This document shows, in pieces, positions 55,656-64,000 of a DNA stretch of 64,000 nt; positions within the stretch are counted from its first letter, which is position 1, and each line of letters opens with the position of its first letter. The translations under genes were made by a program, and so were the position numbers. Origin of the DNA: Erodium maritimum (taxonomy: Eukaryota; Streptophyta; Magnoliopsida; Geraniales; Geraniaceae); NCBI GenBank assembly GCA_963921825.1, contig OY997593.1, positions 48,158,039 through 48,222,038 on the forward strand, written 5' to 3'. The notes beneath the pieces are model-generated. The model was given only the letters and a program-made list of their open reading frames with translations, was not told where the DNA came from and did not search any database.

Positions 55656-58203
55656 GATAAAAAACACAGCCACTCGCTTACCCTAAGGTTTAGTGGTTTT
55701 GCGAATTGTCTCTCGGAACCTATGCCGACAAGCTTTCCAGTGAGTCCTGTGATGCTTTGGAATGGCTACGTGAGCCGAGTATGGAGCCATACACGGGGGA
55801 TGCAGCGAAGGAGGCAGAGAAACACGAGACGCCGCGATCGCTGGAGGTGCTGTCTTCAGATCTGTCTCTGGGATTGATGTCGCCGCGGGTGACGTAGACC
55901 AGGAAAGAGGACGGCATAATGACGTTCTCGGCAACGACTGGAGAATCGGCACGGCCGGGGTCTCGTCGGAGTGGGTCGGGGGGTGACGGCGAGGGTGGTG
56001 GGCAACCCACCATCCCGATCTCTCGCAGGAGCTTGGTGCGGACTACGCCTGCTCGGGGTCCCCATCCTCGGGTGAGACGTTTGTAGGAAGCAAAGAAGGC
56101 TCATGCGGGGGGTTCACTGCCAACATGTCCGATTTTCGTGTGGAACACGGTACCGGAGTTAGGGGTGGCGGGCCGGAAAAGGGGAGTGCGCCAGTCGCGA
56201 ATGGGGATGTTGTTGTGGTCTCGTCGGCGTCGGAGTCGCGAGAGGAGAAGGCAGAACCGTTATGGACAAGGCGGCCGGGGAAGGAACCCATGACTAGGGT
56301 TCAGTTTCCCTCTCTACGGGCCTCGAGTACGGGTCAGGGTGGGCCTAGGTTAATGGTTGACGCGCAGAAGTCGGGCCGGGGTGAGACGGGCCGGGAGTGG
56401 GCCACGAGGCGTGCGAGCTGGGACGCGGGGCAGTATACGGGCACGGGGCGAGGACGGGGCATGGAGCAGCGGGTCATGGGCTTGGAATCAGGTGGTTCGT
56501 CTAGTCCGGGGCGGGTTCCGTACCGGGCCATGGACCAGCGGGCCGTGGGGCCGGAGGCGGGTGGCCCAATTGGGTCGGGTCGGATACAGTTTTCGCGTAA
56601 GTCGGCCTGGACTAGCCCAGGATCGTCGAAACGCGAGCCCAAAGGCCCAACTAGGCGATTGGACCTACAAGATAAATCGGACCTTAATAATGTGGAACCC
56701 ATAGGGGCTTTAGCCAGGCAAATGGGATCAATGTACATCAAGGAGGTCATCGTCCCTCACATGGAGATAGTAGGATGCGGGCCAAACTTCTCTTTTGCTC
56801 TTTCTGGTAAGGTAATGAATACCGGAAAATTTTATTGGAGGTCTTTAGTGGCTAGAATGGAGGATCTTTGGGGAATAAAGGTGGAGGCTAGACCGTTGGA
56901 GGAGGGCATTGTAGCATTTTTCTTTCGGAACGCTAAAGAGAGGGCAAAGGTACTTCAAGGGGAGCCTTGGGTGTTATGGGGTTCTCTGGTCCTCTTTGCT
57001 GACCAAAGGGCGCACATGCGTCTAACGAACATCCTTTTTAATCATTTCTCTGTCTGGGAGAGAGTATCAAATCTCCCGGTGGGAGCCTGGAATAGGGCAG
57101 TGGGGTTCAAGGTGGGGTCAGCTCTGGGGATCTATCAGGCAGTGGATGTAGACAAGGAAGGTCTATGCTGGGGGGACTACATGCGTATCAAAATCCGTGT
57201 GGATATGCGAGTTCCTCTTCAAAGTCAGTTGTGGTTCCGACTCCCGGACTCTCAGGTACACACTTTGCTAGTTGTGACATATGAAAACCTCCCGGACCAC
57301 TGTTTTTGTTGCAGCTGCGCGGGTCACCTCTTCCCGACTTGTCCAGTAGCAGGTGGACAAAATGGGTCGTCGCTGAGATCCTCGGCTGATCCTCGGTCAG
57401 CTCTAGAACAAGCGAAGCATGAGAAGCCGATTCCGGGGACGAATTGGAACTACATGGGGAGCAAGGTGGCAGAACCTTCTAGACTAATTGGAAATCAAGG
57501 GCCGAAGGCTCAAGGCAAGGAAGGCCGAGCGAGGGGAGCTAATCACTTGGAGAGAGATCAGCCTCTAGTGAGTCAGGACGATGAAAGAGAGGAATTGGCA
57601 CCTAGAAACCCAATGCTGACACTATCGGGGAGGAAACGCCTCGAGAGGGAGGATGAGGCAAGAGAGTCAGAGGGCTCTACTTACTCGGACGGAGCATCAC
57701 ATATAGCGGCGGGGGGGCCTAAGCACACTCGCCTCACGGAATAAGTCCGAGATGGTTCAGAGGAGGGTTGGTCGGCTATACCGCCCCTCTGGATGTATGG
57801 TGGCAGCGATTCCACCAAAGGCAGACAAAGAACTTCCCTATCAGCTCGGAGGTCAGCAATCCCGCGTTTAGGAGTCCTACTACTATCATTCAATGGAGGA
57901 CGATGCACGCTGACAACCCGGGGGAGTTTACAGTCCACCAGCAACACCACCGCCTTCACTGCATCCGCTCGATCAGTGCCTTTGGCTTGGCTAATACTGT
58001 ATCGGTGTCGTCAGATGCTAGCACAGTCCCGTACCCCAGACAACCCAGAAACCAAGAGCAACTCTATTTTTCTGTTTAGTACTTTACTGTTTTTTCAATT
58101 TCTGTCTCGTCTTTCAGTTGTAAGTTGATTCAGTACTCAGATGGTGGCAAGGATGCAACCATCCGTTAAACATTTTATAATATATCCATTTTGATCAAAA
58201 ATA
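55656..58203 (+). mobile_element. LINE-3: ORF1-only LINE-like retroposon
   Basis: Near-identical 17-base direct repeats, ATAATATTATATAGAAG at 55639-55655 and ATAGTATTATATTGAAG at 58204-58220 (15 of 17), flank a 2.55-kb element. It consists of a GC-rich leader (55656-56124), an intact LINE ORF1 (56125-57744) and a 460-bp 3' region ending TTTTGATCAAAAATA. There is no trace of endonuclease or reverse transcriptase, so ORF2 has been lost in an internal deletion or never belonged to this form. It lies just 65 bp right of the retroposon B duplication. It would depend on an ORF2 supplied by a full LINE. Confidence 0.75.
56125..57744 (+). CDS. LINE ORF1 protein with DUF4283 and CCHC zinc knuckle, intact
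   Basis: A continuous 539-codon frame. Residues 1-200 are Gly/Arg/Ser-rich and include an imperfect internal repeat of about 23 residues (EQRVMGLESGG... then DQRAVGPEAGG...). About residues 215-345 form the DUF4283 region of plant retroelement gag-like proteins (GPNFSFALSGKVMN, EGIVAFFFRNAKE, VLQGEPWVLWGSLVLF, FSVWERVSNLPVGAWN, VGFKVGSALG). Residues 393-406 read CFCCSCAGHLFPTC, which satisfies C-x2-C-x4-H-x4-C, a zinc knuckle. The C-terminus is polar and basic (SGRKRLEREDE). Such proteins bind LINE RNA to form the retrotransposition particle. The ATG at 56125 is the first good start in the frame. It is the only full-length transposon protein in the window without a break. Host genes with DUF4283 exist but lack this context. 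Confidence 0.88.
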   Translation: MSDFRVEHGTGVRGGGPEKGSAPVANGDVVVVSSASESREEKAEPLWTRRPGKEPMTRVQFPSLRASSTGQGGPRLMVDAQKSGRGETGREWATRRASWDAGQYTGTGRGRGMEQRVMGLESGGSSSPGRVPYRAMDQRAVGPEAGGPIGSGRIQFSRKSAWTSPGSSKREPKGPTRRLDLQDKSDLNNVEPIGALARQMGSMYIKEVIVPHMEIVGCGPNFSFALSGKVMNTGKFYWRSLVARMEDLWGIKVEARPLEEGIVAFFFRNAKERAKVLQGEPWVLWGSLVLFADQRAHMRLTNILFNHFSVWERVSNLPVGAWNRAVGFKVGSALGIYQAVDVDKEGLCWGDYMRIKIRVDMRVPLQSQLWFRLPDSQVHTLLVVTYENLPDHCFCCSCAGHLFPTCPVAGGQNGSSLRSSADPRSALEQAKHEKPIPGTNWNYMGSKVAEPSRLIGNQGPKAQGKEGRARGANHLERDQPLVSQDDEREELAPRNPMLTLSGRKRLEREDEARESEGSTYSDGASHIAAGGPKHTRLTE

Positions 58204-58220
58204 ATAGTATTATATTGAAG

Positions 58221-58750
58221 TTTAATTACTTTAAAAGTTTAATTTCATAAATATATGTTATGATAGTTGTTGTACGAATGTACGATACCATTATTACATT
58301 TTGTTCGAGACATATACGAGGGAATGGTAGAAAGAGATTGATTGAGGATAGAAAACCAAAATCTGCATGGATGATTCTCATAGCACAGTAGTATTTTTTT
58401 TTTATCAGCGAAAGTTTTATTAGGTTTTTATTTGCAAGTCACTATAATGTTGCTTTCTCGACAAAAATATTTACGGTCAAAAGGAAGATATGTGTGCAGG
58501 CAGGGCTATATTTCTTTTTTACTTTTACTCTTTTAACAAAAATAAAAATTGTTCTTCTCTATCAAGGCAAGTATATTTAGTTCATGACTTCTGGCCCAAA
58601 TGCAAGTGAATCGAAGGGTTAAAGTTTATCTCGGCCTTGAGCTTTATTTTATAAGCTTGCTCATGTAATTGTGTTCACCATCTGAACCTTTTGGTTTTTA
58701 GTTCCTTGATTAAATTGTTGGGTTTATTTTGGTAAGTTAGAAACAACCTA
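58221..58750. other. AT-rich spacer with a retroposon-tail-like T run
   Basis: At 58390 a run of ten or more T followed by ATCAGCGAAAG matches the LINE-2/retroposon E 3' end in minus orientation. I could not define the rest of that insertion. No gene is supported. Confidence 0.3.
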
Positions 58751-59090
58751 CACTACTACAGAAATTTGTTTGGGAGGCGTTATACTCACCGGCAGTGGTC
58801 TTTTTAGTAGCTCACTTGAGAACCGCTACAAATGCAACGTTTCACTAATGGTCTCTATAGTTACGCTACGTATTATGGCGTCTTCCAAGTCAATTCGGTG
58901 ATATTTGGGCAACGCACCGTCGCTCAAGCTGAACAATTTGAAAGATGCTACTTAATGTATCACCCCTTAATAATCACTAGTGAGACATTAATGTAACATC
59001 TTGCAAGTGACTACTAGAGAGACGTTATAATATATAGCGTCTCGCAAACTACATTTGACTTTGATACATTTGATTGCGCTGGTTGATTTA
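58751..59090 (+). mobile_element. CACTA-3: left end fragment of a CACTA element
   Basis: Begins CACTACTACAGAAATTTG, a common CACTA-type terminus, followed by subterminal repeats on the theme GAGACGTTATAATATATAGCG / ATGTAACATCTTGCAAG in both orientations. No coding region or right terminus is visible, so it is a fragment or a small derivative. The right limit is approximate. Confidence 0.5.
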
Positions 59091-60240
59091 CTCTTTTGGG
59101 ATACCATATATTTAAATGTAAAGTCTCTCAAGTATGATAGATCTAAAAAAAGCAGCGCTGGTGGTAGTGGTGACTCGCCGACGTATCGATGTTGAGCACG
59201 ACCGCTATATATGCTATCATCGATTTTCGGCCATTGCTCTTCTCCTTCTATGTGACGTCCATGTTTTCTTTTTCTCCGTTGACAACCACGACCATGGATA
59301 GATATGGAACAAGGTGCGAAAACCATGGTTAAGCACGTATGCCAGCACACGTCGTCGATAGCGACGTCCAAATCACCCGCCGCAAACCCTTTCACATACG
59401 TAGGTCGGGAGGAAAATGATGAAAAACAAGAACAAAAATCAGCTTGGCTGCTCCCACCCTTGTAGCATCTCGTGCCTCACTATCGTCAATCCTTTCCCTT
59501 TATACCGATTCTCCTTTTCTTCTTCTACTTTCCGTACCGAAATTTAACCTCTTATTTCTATCAAAATTATAAATTATGAAAAAATATGAGAAAATAAATA
59601 AAATAAAATCAGAATTAAATGAAAAATATTAACACTAAAAATTAATAGAAAATAATTATTTAAAAAAAAATTATTATCATTATTTCACTTATATAAAATT
59701 TGTGAAAAGAAATACACAAAAGTAAGAAGGAAAAAAATGAAATATTGTAAATTAAAATTTTGTAATAAAAGAGTTTAAAAAATAAATGGAAATTATTTTT
59801 TTATAAAAAAATTGAGAAATATGATTATTAAATTGTTTAGAAATAATAAAAATTAGAAAATTAAATATATATTGAAATTAAATATATAAAAAAATTAATT
59901 TAAAAGAAAAAAATAAATCAAAACATTAGAAAAATAAATAAATATTAAATTAAAGTTTTATAAAAAGTAATTTTCAAAAGAAACAAAATAGAAGCAATTA
60001 AAAAAATGAAAGAATAATTATGAATTAGTTAAGAAATTTATGTATTATTAAGAGTTAATTTTAAAATGGCATGCTTTTAAATATTCAATTATTAGTGAGG
60101 GGTATTTTAGAATTTTTATATTTTTTGTATGGAAAATTAACGAAAAAGGGTAAAGTAAAAATGTTGGAAAGTCAGGATATCTTCCAGACGAAAAAAATAA
60201 TAGTTAGGCGTAATTAGATGAAAATCAAGGATAATTAAGT
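59091..60240. mobile_element. right half of an AT-rich-arm element related to 1-5050
   Basis: A GC-richer segment (59140-59480) gives way to an almost pure A/T arm (59560-60060). The outer end GTGAGGGGTATTTTAGAAT, followed by AATAGTTAGGCGTAATTAG, then GATGAAAATCAAGG, parallels the right end of the element at 4880-5045 (GTGAGGGGTATTTTAGACT, then AATAGTTAGCGTATCGAGG). No left arm could be found. The overlap with CACTA-3 leaves the left limit unclear. Confidence 0.45.
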
Positions 60241-62463
60241 GTACTTAGATGACATTTTTTCTTGATACAATTATGAAATTGGTAAAAAGATGAGATACTT
60301 AATTTTTTAAATTTTAATGATTTTGAGATTTGTGGTGACTGCATTAAGAAAAAGAAGATAAATAAATTAAAGAAAAATGCTAAAAGAACTTCACACGTAT
60401 TAGAGATCATACATACATATATATAGGAGGTGACTTGGGTGTGAATCCATATTTACAATGTGAACTTGTCAGCTCCACCAGAATGCGCCACGTGTCGTGT
60501 TCTTAAAATTACCCTCTTTCTTTTTATCAAGTTTATTAATTTAATTATTCCCGCTTTGTTTTTACGTCAATATGTTAGGGATGCAGTATGGTGGGACGTA
60601 CGCCTCCTCCCAAAGATCTTCCTAACGATCACATGAATAATACTACGAATGAGGGACATAATCCCACTTGTCTATGAATCCATGTGGCATGTTCGGGTTG
60701 TTGGGGTAGGCCATGTGTGAAGCCTGAAGAGATTCTAAAGTGATGGATGCAGCGAGTCTGCATCGATAAACGACGAGTCTGCAACAGTTTGATGACGGTG
60801 ATTCTATAACTGCTGGCTTCCCGGAGAATCTACAACAATATCTGCTGGAAAATATGGGTTGGATGACCGGAAACGACTCGCAAGCATGTAGGAGAATCTA
60901 CGTATTTTGTGTCTCTACTGCAACTGTTTCCGCCAAAGATTTGGCTGGAACGTAAGGATTCGCCGAACAAGAAGAGCCGGAGCTGAATGGGAATGTTGGT
61001 GAAGAAGAACAAAACCATTGGCCGTTATTTATTGCCAAAATTAACTTTCGGCTTAATTGTTTTGTACATGCATTGCCACTTGTCAGTCTATTGATTCAGT
61101 ATCCACAATTCAGTGGGCCTTTATGCGTCAATTTTATATTGTTAGCGTCTACAAATTTACCGACGAAGCATTGAAGACTCGTCGAATCGGCCTGACAAAT
61201 GACCGCTTTTCGGAGATTTAACTCATTTTTTCGAGAATTTTGACAGAATTGATGACACGATAAGAATCCACTACGGGTGCTCTTAACTTACCCTTTTTTA
61301 TATCTTTGCATAATTATTCTCTACTTCCATTAAATCTATATTTAAACCCTACATTTCGGTGCGATGTCAAAATCATGTTAATATTCACAACAAGAAACTT
61401 GCACCGGCAAGCTATTTATTCCTTTGGAGGTTTGTCGCATAATCAGAGGTTAATTTTAGGTACAGTGCAGCCATATATGTCCATACATGAATTGCATCAA
61501 CCAGCTGAATTGTAACGCTTTTTATCGACTGCATCTAATAAATAAGAGGTTATGGCATTTAATAAAGATGTAATTTATGAGTGAATGAGTAGGTTTTTTG
61601 TTTGGGAGTGAAAAGGAAGCTTCTTCTTGGTGGAGTAAAATATGGATTCTTATATGGAATGGAACCTCACTACACTAATGTGGTGGTGTGGTTTTACGTG
61701 CAACACCTTCGGTAATAATTAATTTATTAATAACAAATCTGGGAGAATTAATTATATAATCCGACTTGTTTACTTTAATGATAAAATTGGCTGTAATTTA
61801 GACACAGAATAGTCAAGACAAGAGGTTTACTTGTTCATGTGTAGCGCCATTATTATTCTTTCTCCATGCACATGTTCTCTCTATTTCACAAAGATTATGT
61901 GAGATTTTCTCCTCCATTCTTTACTTGGTTTTCTCCCATTCTTATTATTTATTTATTAAAATAAAATATTGCCACACATTGCGAGTAGAGAAACTCAAAT
62001 TGAAAATGAGAAATAAGAGTGGTTGTGTTAATGATGATGTTCGGTCTGATGAACCGTTAGTTAAGGATTGAAATCAGAGTAATAATAATATAAATGTCTT
62101 TGTAAAAGAAGTGTTTGCACTGATTAAAGATGAAGCAACACATACAAGATACAAGGAACAGGTGTATGCATGTAATGTGTTTGAGTCGGTCGAAAAAGGC
62201 ACATATACAGTAGAAACGGATGAATGAGGAAGACAAAAGAGTCACCCACCGCCAGCGAGCCACAGAAACAGAGTTTAATTAGGATACTGAATTGAAGACG
62301 ACAGCTCAGTCACCCTCACTCACTCCAACATCAATATGCTTATGCTGTACCACCCTTTACACCTACTGTTCCCTAATTAATCACCTTACCATGTAAATTA
62401 ATATGAGTTTTGACAATCATCTAAATCTAATTTCAGTCCTAGAAACTGGTAAATTGATTGATA
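60241..62463. other. AT-rich intergenic DNA, nothing recognised
   Basis: I found no coding region, long inverted ends or tandem repeat that I could support. Short frames (for example 61306-61515) do not resemble known proteins. The right end of a possible TTA-targeting MITE (GTGCTCTTAACTTACC near 61280) has no visible partner. Confidence 0.3.
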
Positions 62464-62477
62464 TTTAACTTTGTATA

Positions 62478-63315
62478 TTTTTTTAAAACAAAAAACAGGT
62501 GACGAGGAACTGTATTACTAGTGCAACTCAAACCATACAAATAGGAAAAGCATTGGAAACAGAATATTGTCTCAGTCTCCCATAGGACGTCCAACATTTA
62601 TGAACCCGTAGGAAAAGCCTAATTTCCATCGCAGACAACGAAATATATCCCTACGTCCTACCTTGAACTTGTAATATAAAGTACTGTAAATAACAGAAAT
62701 AACATGTACCAAACTAAAACGAAATAAACAGCAGAAACTCCTTAGTGTAGACACGCTCCCGCAAATCTTAGCAGGTAGCGCTGGTCCCAAGTCATGAGGT
62801 GTAGGCCACTAGTCTTCTATCCCCGAGCTCATTGGTGACTCATGGCTCCTAGCAGGGCTGTTTGACATCTCTCGCCTGATCAGCATCCTCTTCATCCTCA
62901 TTAGCAAACCCGTATGTGGAGGTCGTGATCGGGAATATGACTACTTCGTCTTCGTCCGTGTCATCTTCAAAGGATACACCCTTAGTCGATCGGAAAATGC
63001 ATCCATAGTCCCTTGAGAAGCCGGAGGGACGGACAATAGCTGGCTTGACCTAGAAACAATGCTCAGTGTATAGAATCGACCGTGCATGTCGGTGTCTGCT
63101 CGGGCAGAACCCCAGCGCATCGATGAGGTCAACGAGACTTGGTGAGGTGATTGCGGTCGACGAGGGGATGAGTAGGAAGACAGAACCACGACGAGGCCTA
63201 AACGGCTTGCCAGCAGAATTCTACGAGATAACAGGACCGTATCGCCTAGACGTGCGACGACTTTGAGAGGGAGAAGAAGATAGAAACCTTGATTAATAAG
63301 TCTCTTAAACTTTTT
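62478..63315 (-). mobile_element. retroposon C, non-autonomous
   Basis: TTTAACTTTGTATA at 62464-62477 and TTTAACTTAGTATA at 63316-63329 (13 of 14) flank an 840-bp element whose left edge is a T run followed by AAAAC, that is, a 3' A-tail on the minus strand. A minus-strand frame (63189-62941) is Ser/Arg-rich and not recognised. Its 3' part is related to retroposon D by the phrase CAGAATATTGTCT(C/G)AG and its surroundings. Confidence 0.55.
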
Positions 63316-63330
63316 TTTAACTTAGTATAC

Positions 63331-63685
63331 TTTTTTTTAAAACGGGAAAACAGAGGAGGTTATTATACCAATTGAACGGATACAAAGTGGGGACTAACGG
63401 CCCTGGATACCAGAATATTGTCTGAGCCTCGTGTAGGCGACCCAGCTCTCATGGTTCCGTAGAAGATACTATTTTTTTTCGCAGCAACCTCTTACCAGAC
63501 GTTCCAACTTATTGAACCTAAAGTCGAAAATAAAACGAAAACAGAAAATCGAACTAAAACAATCATCGCAATTCAAAACTGAAGTTAAACTTGACTCCAA
63601 TCTAAAACATACAAAACGATATGCTTCCTTTCTCCTCTCGGGACAGCCAAGTAACGTCGATCTCGAGTCATGATGGGTAGGTCCC
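63331..63685 (-). mobile_element. retroposon D, related to C, cut by an LTR
   Basis: Starts directly after the right target duplication of C with a T run and AAAACGGGAAAACAGAGG, parallel to the C start. It shares the CCAGAATATTGTCTGAGCC phrase at the same distance from the tail. It is interrupted at 63686 by the LTR that leaves the window, so its 5' part is not visible. Confidence 0.45.
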
Positions 63686-64000
63686 TGTAAGAACCGCCCC
63701 TGGTGAAATTTGGGAAAAGTTGACTTTCTGTTGGAAAAGTCAACCGATGACTCCGGGAGTCATTCGGGACCTTTCCGGGACCCAAAAAGATTAGCCGCCG
63801 TTATGGTTAGCTTAGTTGGGTCGTTTCCTTTCAAATGATTACTTTTGCGAAAAAGTCAAATTCGGGTCAAACTAGGTCGAATTAGAGCTTTATCGAATTA
63901 ATTTAAATGGGATGAAATAATTATGGGTAGAAGTGGACCCCACATGGACTCATGTCCATAAGTCTTGGAGGAGAAGAAAAGGGTGGAGAAAGACCCAATT
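63686..64000 (+). mobile_element. LTR8: start of a long Ty3/gypsy-like LTR (runs off the window)
   Basis: Begins TGTAAGAACCGCCCCTGGTG, followed by GTTGACTTTCTGTTGGAAAA, GTCAACCGATGACTCCGGGA and CATTCGGGACCTTTCCGGGA, the same series as the starts of LTR6 and (reversed) LTR2. The left flank is GGTCC. Confidence 0.85.

Noticed and set aside
55856..56291. Minus-strand frames in the LINE-3 leader
   Set aside because: Shadow frames opposite a GC-rich leader and the ORF1 start; no similarity between copies and no protein family.

Overview
This window looks like repeat-rich intergenic DNA from the nuclear genome of a flowering plant. I found no host gene that I could support, and no rRNA, tRNA, CRISPR array or bacterial operon structure. 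The organism call rests on recognisable plant transposon proteins: a TNP2-type CACTA transposase with DUF4218-like and DUF4216-like parts, a Transposase_24-like second CACTA protein, LINE ORF2 with endonuclease, reverse transcriptase, zf-RVT and RNase H parts, and a DUF4283/CCHC LINE ORF1. Very long LTRs ending GGGGCGTGACA, one followed by an initiator-Met primer site, also fit a plant. I cannot name the species.

Layout, left to right. 1-5050: a DNA element with long AT-rich inverted arms, carrying solo LTR1 (1274-4283). 5051-6038: poorly resolved retroposon-like DNA. 6039-7743: retroposon A with an 18-bp target duplication (TSD). 7984-14049: a long-TIR Mutator-like element with a 9-bp TSD, into whose right arm a 4.7-kb LINE (LINE-1) inserted. 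14846-15335: a fold-back MITE. 16268-17229: a Harbinger-like element. 17993-20545: solo LTR2. 21679-27080: part of a second CACTA element whose coding region is split by solo LTR3. 27085-31533: the 3' part of LINE-2 with solo LTR4 inside it. 31995-33662: a second copy of the Mutator-like element. 33786-47740: a retroposon (E) split by a complete 12.06-kb CACTA element (35476-47536, TSD TTA). That CACTA carries a copia-like solo LTR and a truncated Ty3/gypsy-like element that keeps one LTR and its primer site. 47803-55590: retroposon B (same family as A), split by LTR6, which is itself split by LTR5. 55639-58220: LINE-3, a 2.5-kb element with an intact 539-codon ORF1 and no ORF2. 58751-60240: a CACTA end fragment and an AT-rich arm. 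62464-63685: two adjacent related retroposons (C, D). 63686 to the window end: the start of another LTR.

The main result is a readable insertion history, because most elements keep their target duplications. Five Ty3/gypsy-like solo LTRs have perfect 5-bp TSDs, a sixth has a 4-bp match, and a copia-like solo LTR has a perfect 5-bp TSD. No complete LTR retrotransposon remains, which suggests LTR-LTR recombination has been efficient here. The less ordinary signals are: the A/B retroposon family with a conserved short reading frame and no reverse transcriptase; the ORF1-only LINE; a palindrome kept in all seven long LTRs about 280-320 bp from one end; LTR-internal minisatellites that differ between copies; and four C/G runs of 15-26 bases. 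Gene interactions are those of transposons only: the two CACTA genes would act on that element's own subterminal repeats, and the LINE machinery may have mobilised the smaller retroposons that share its 3' ends.
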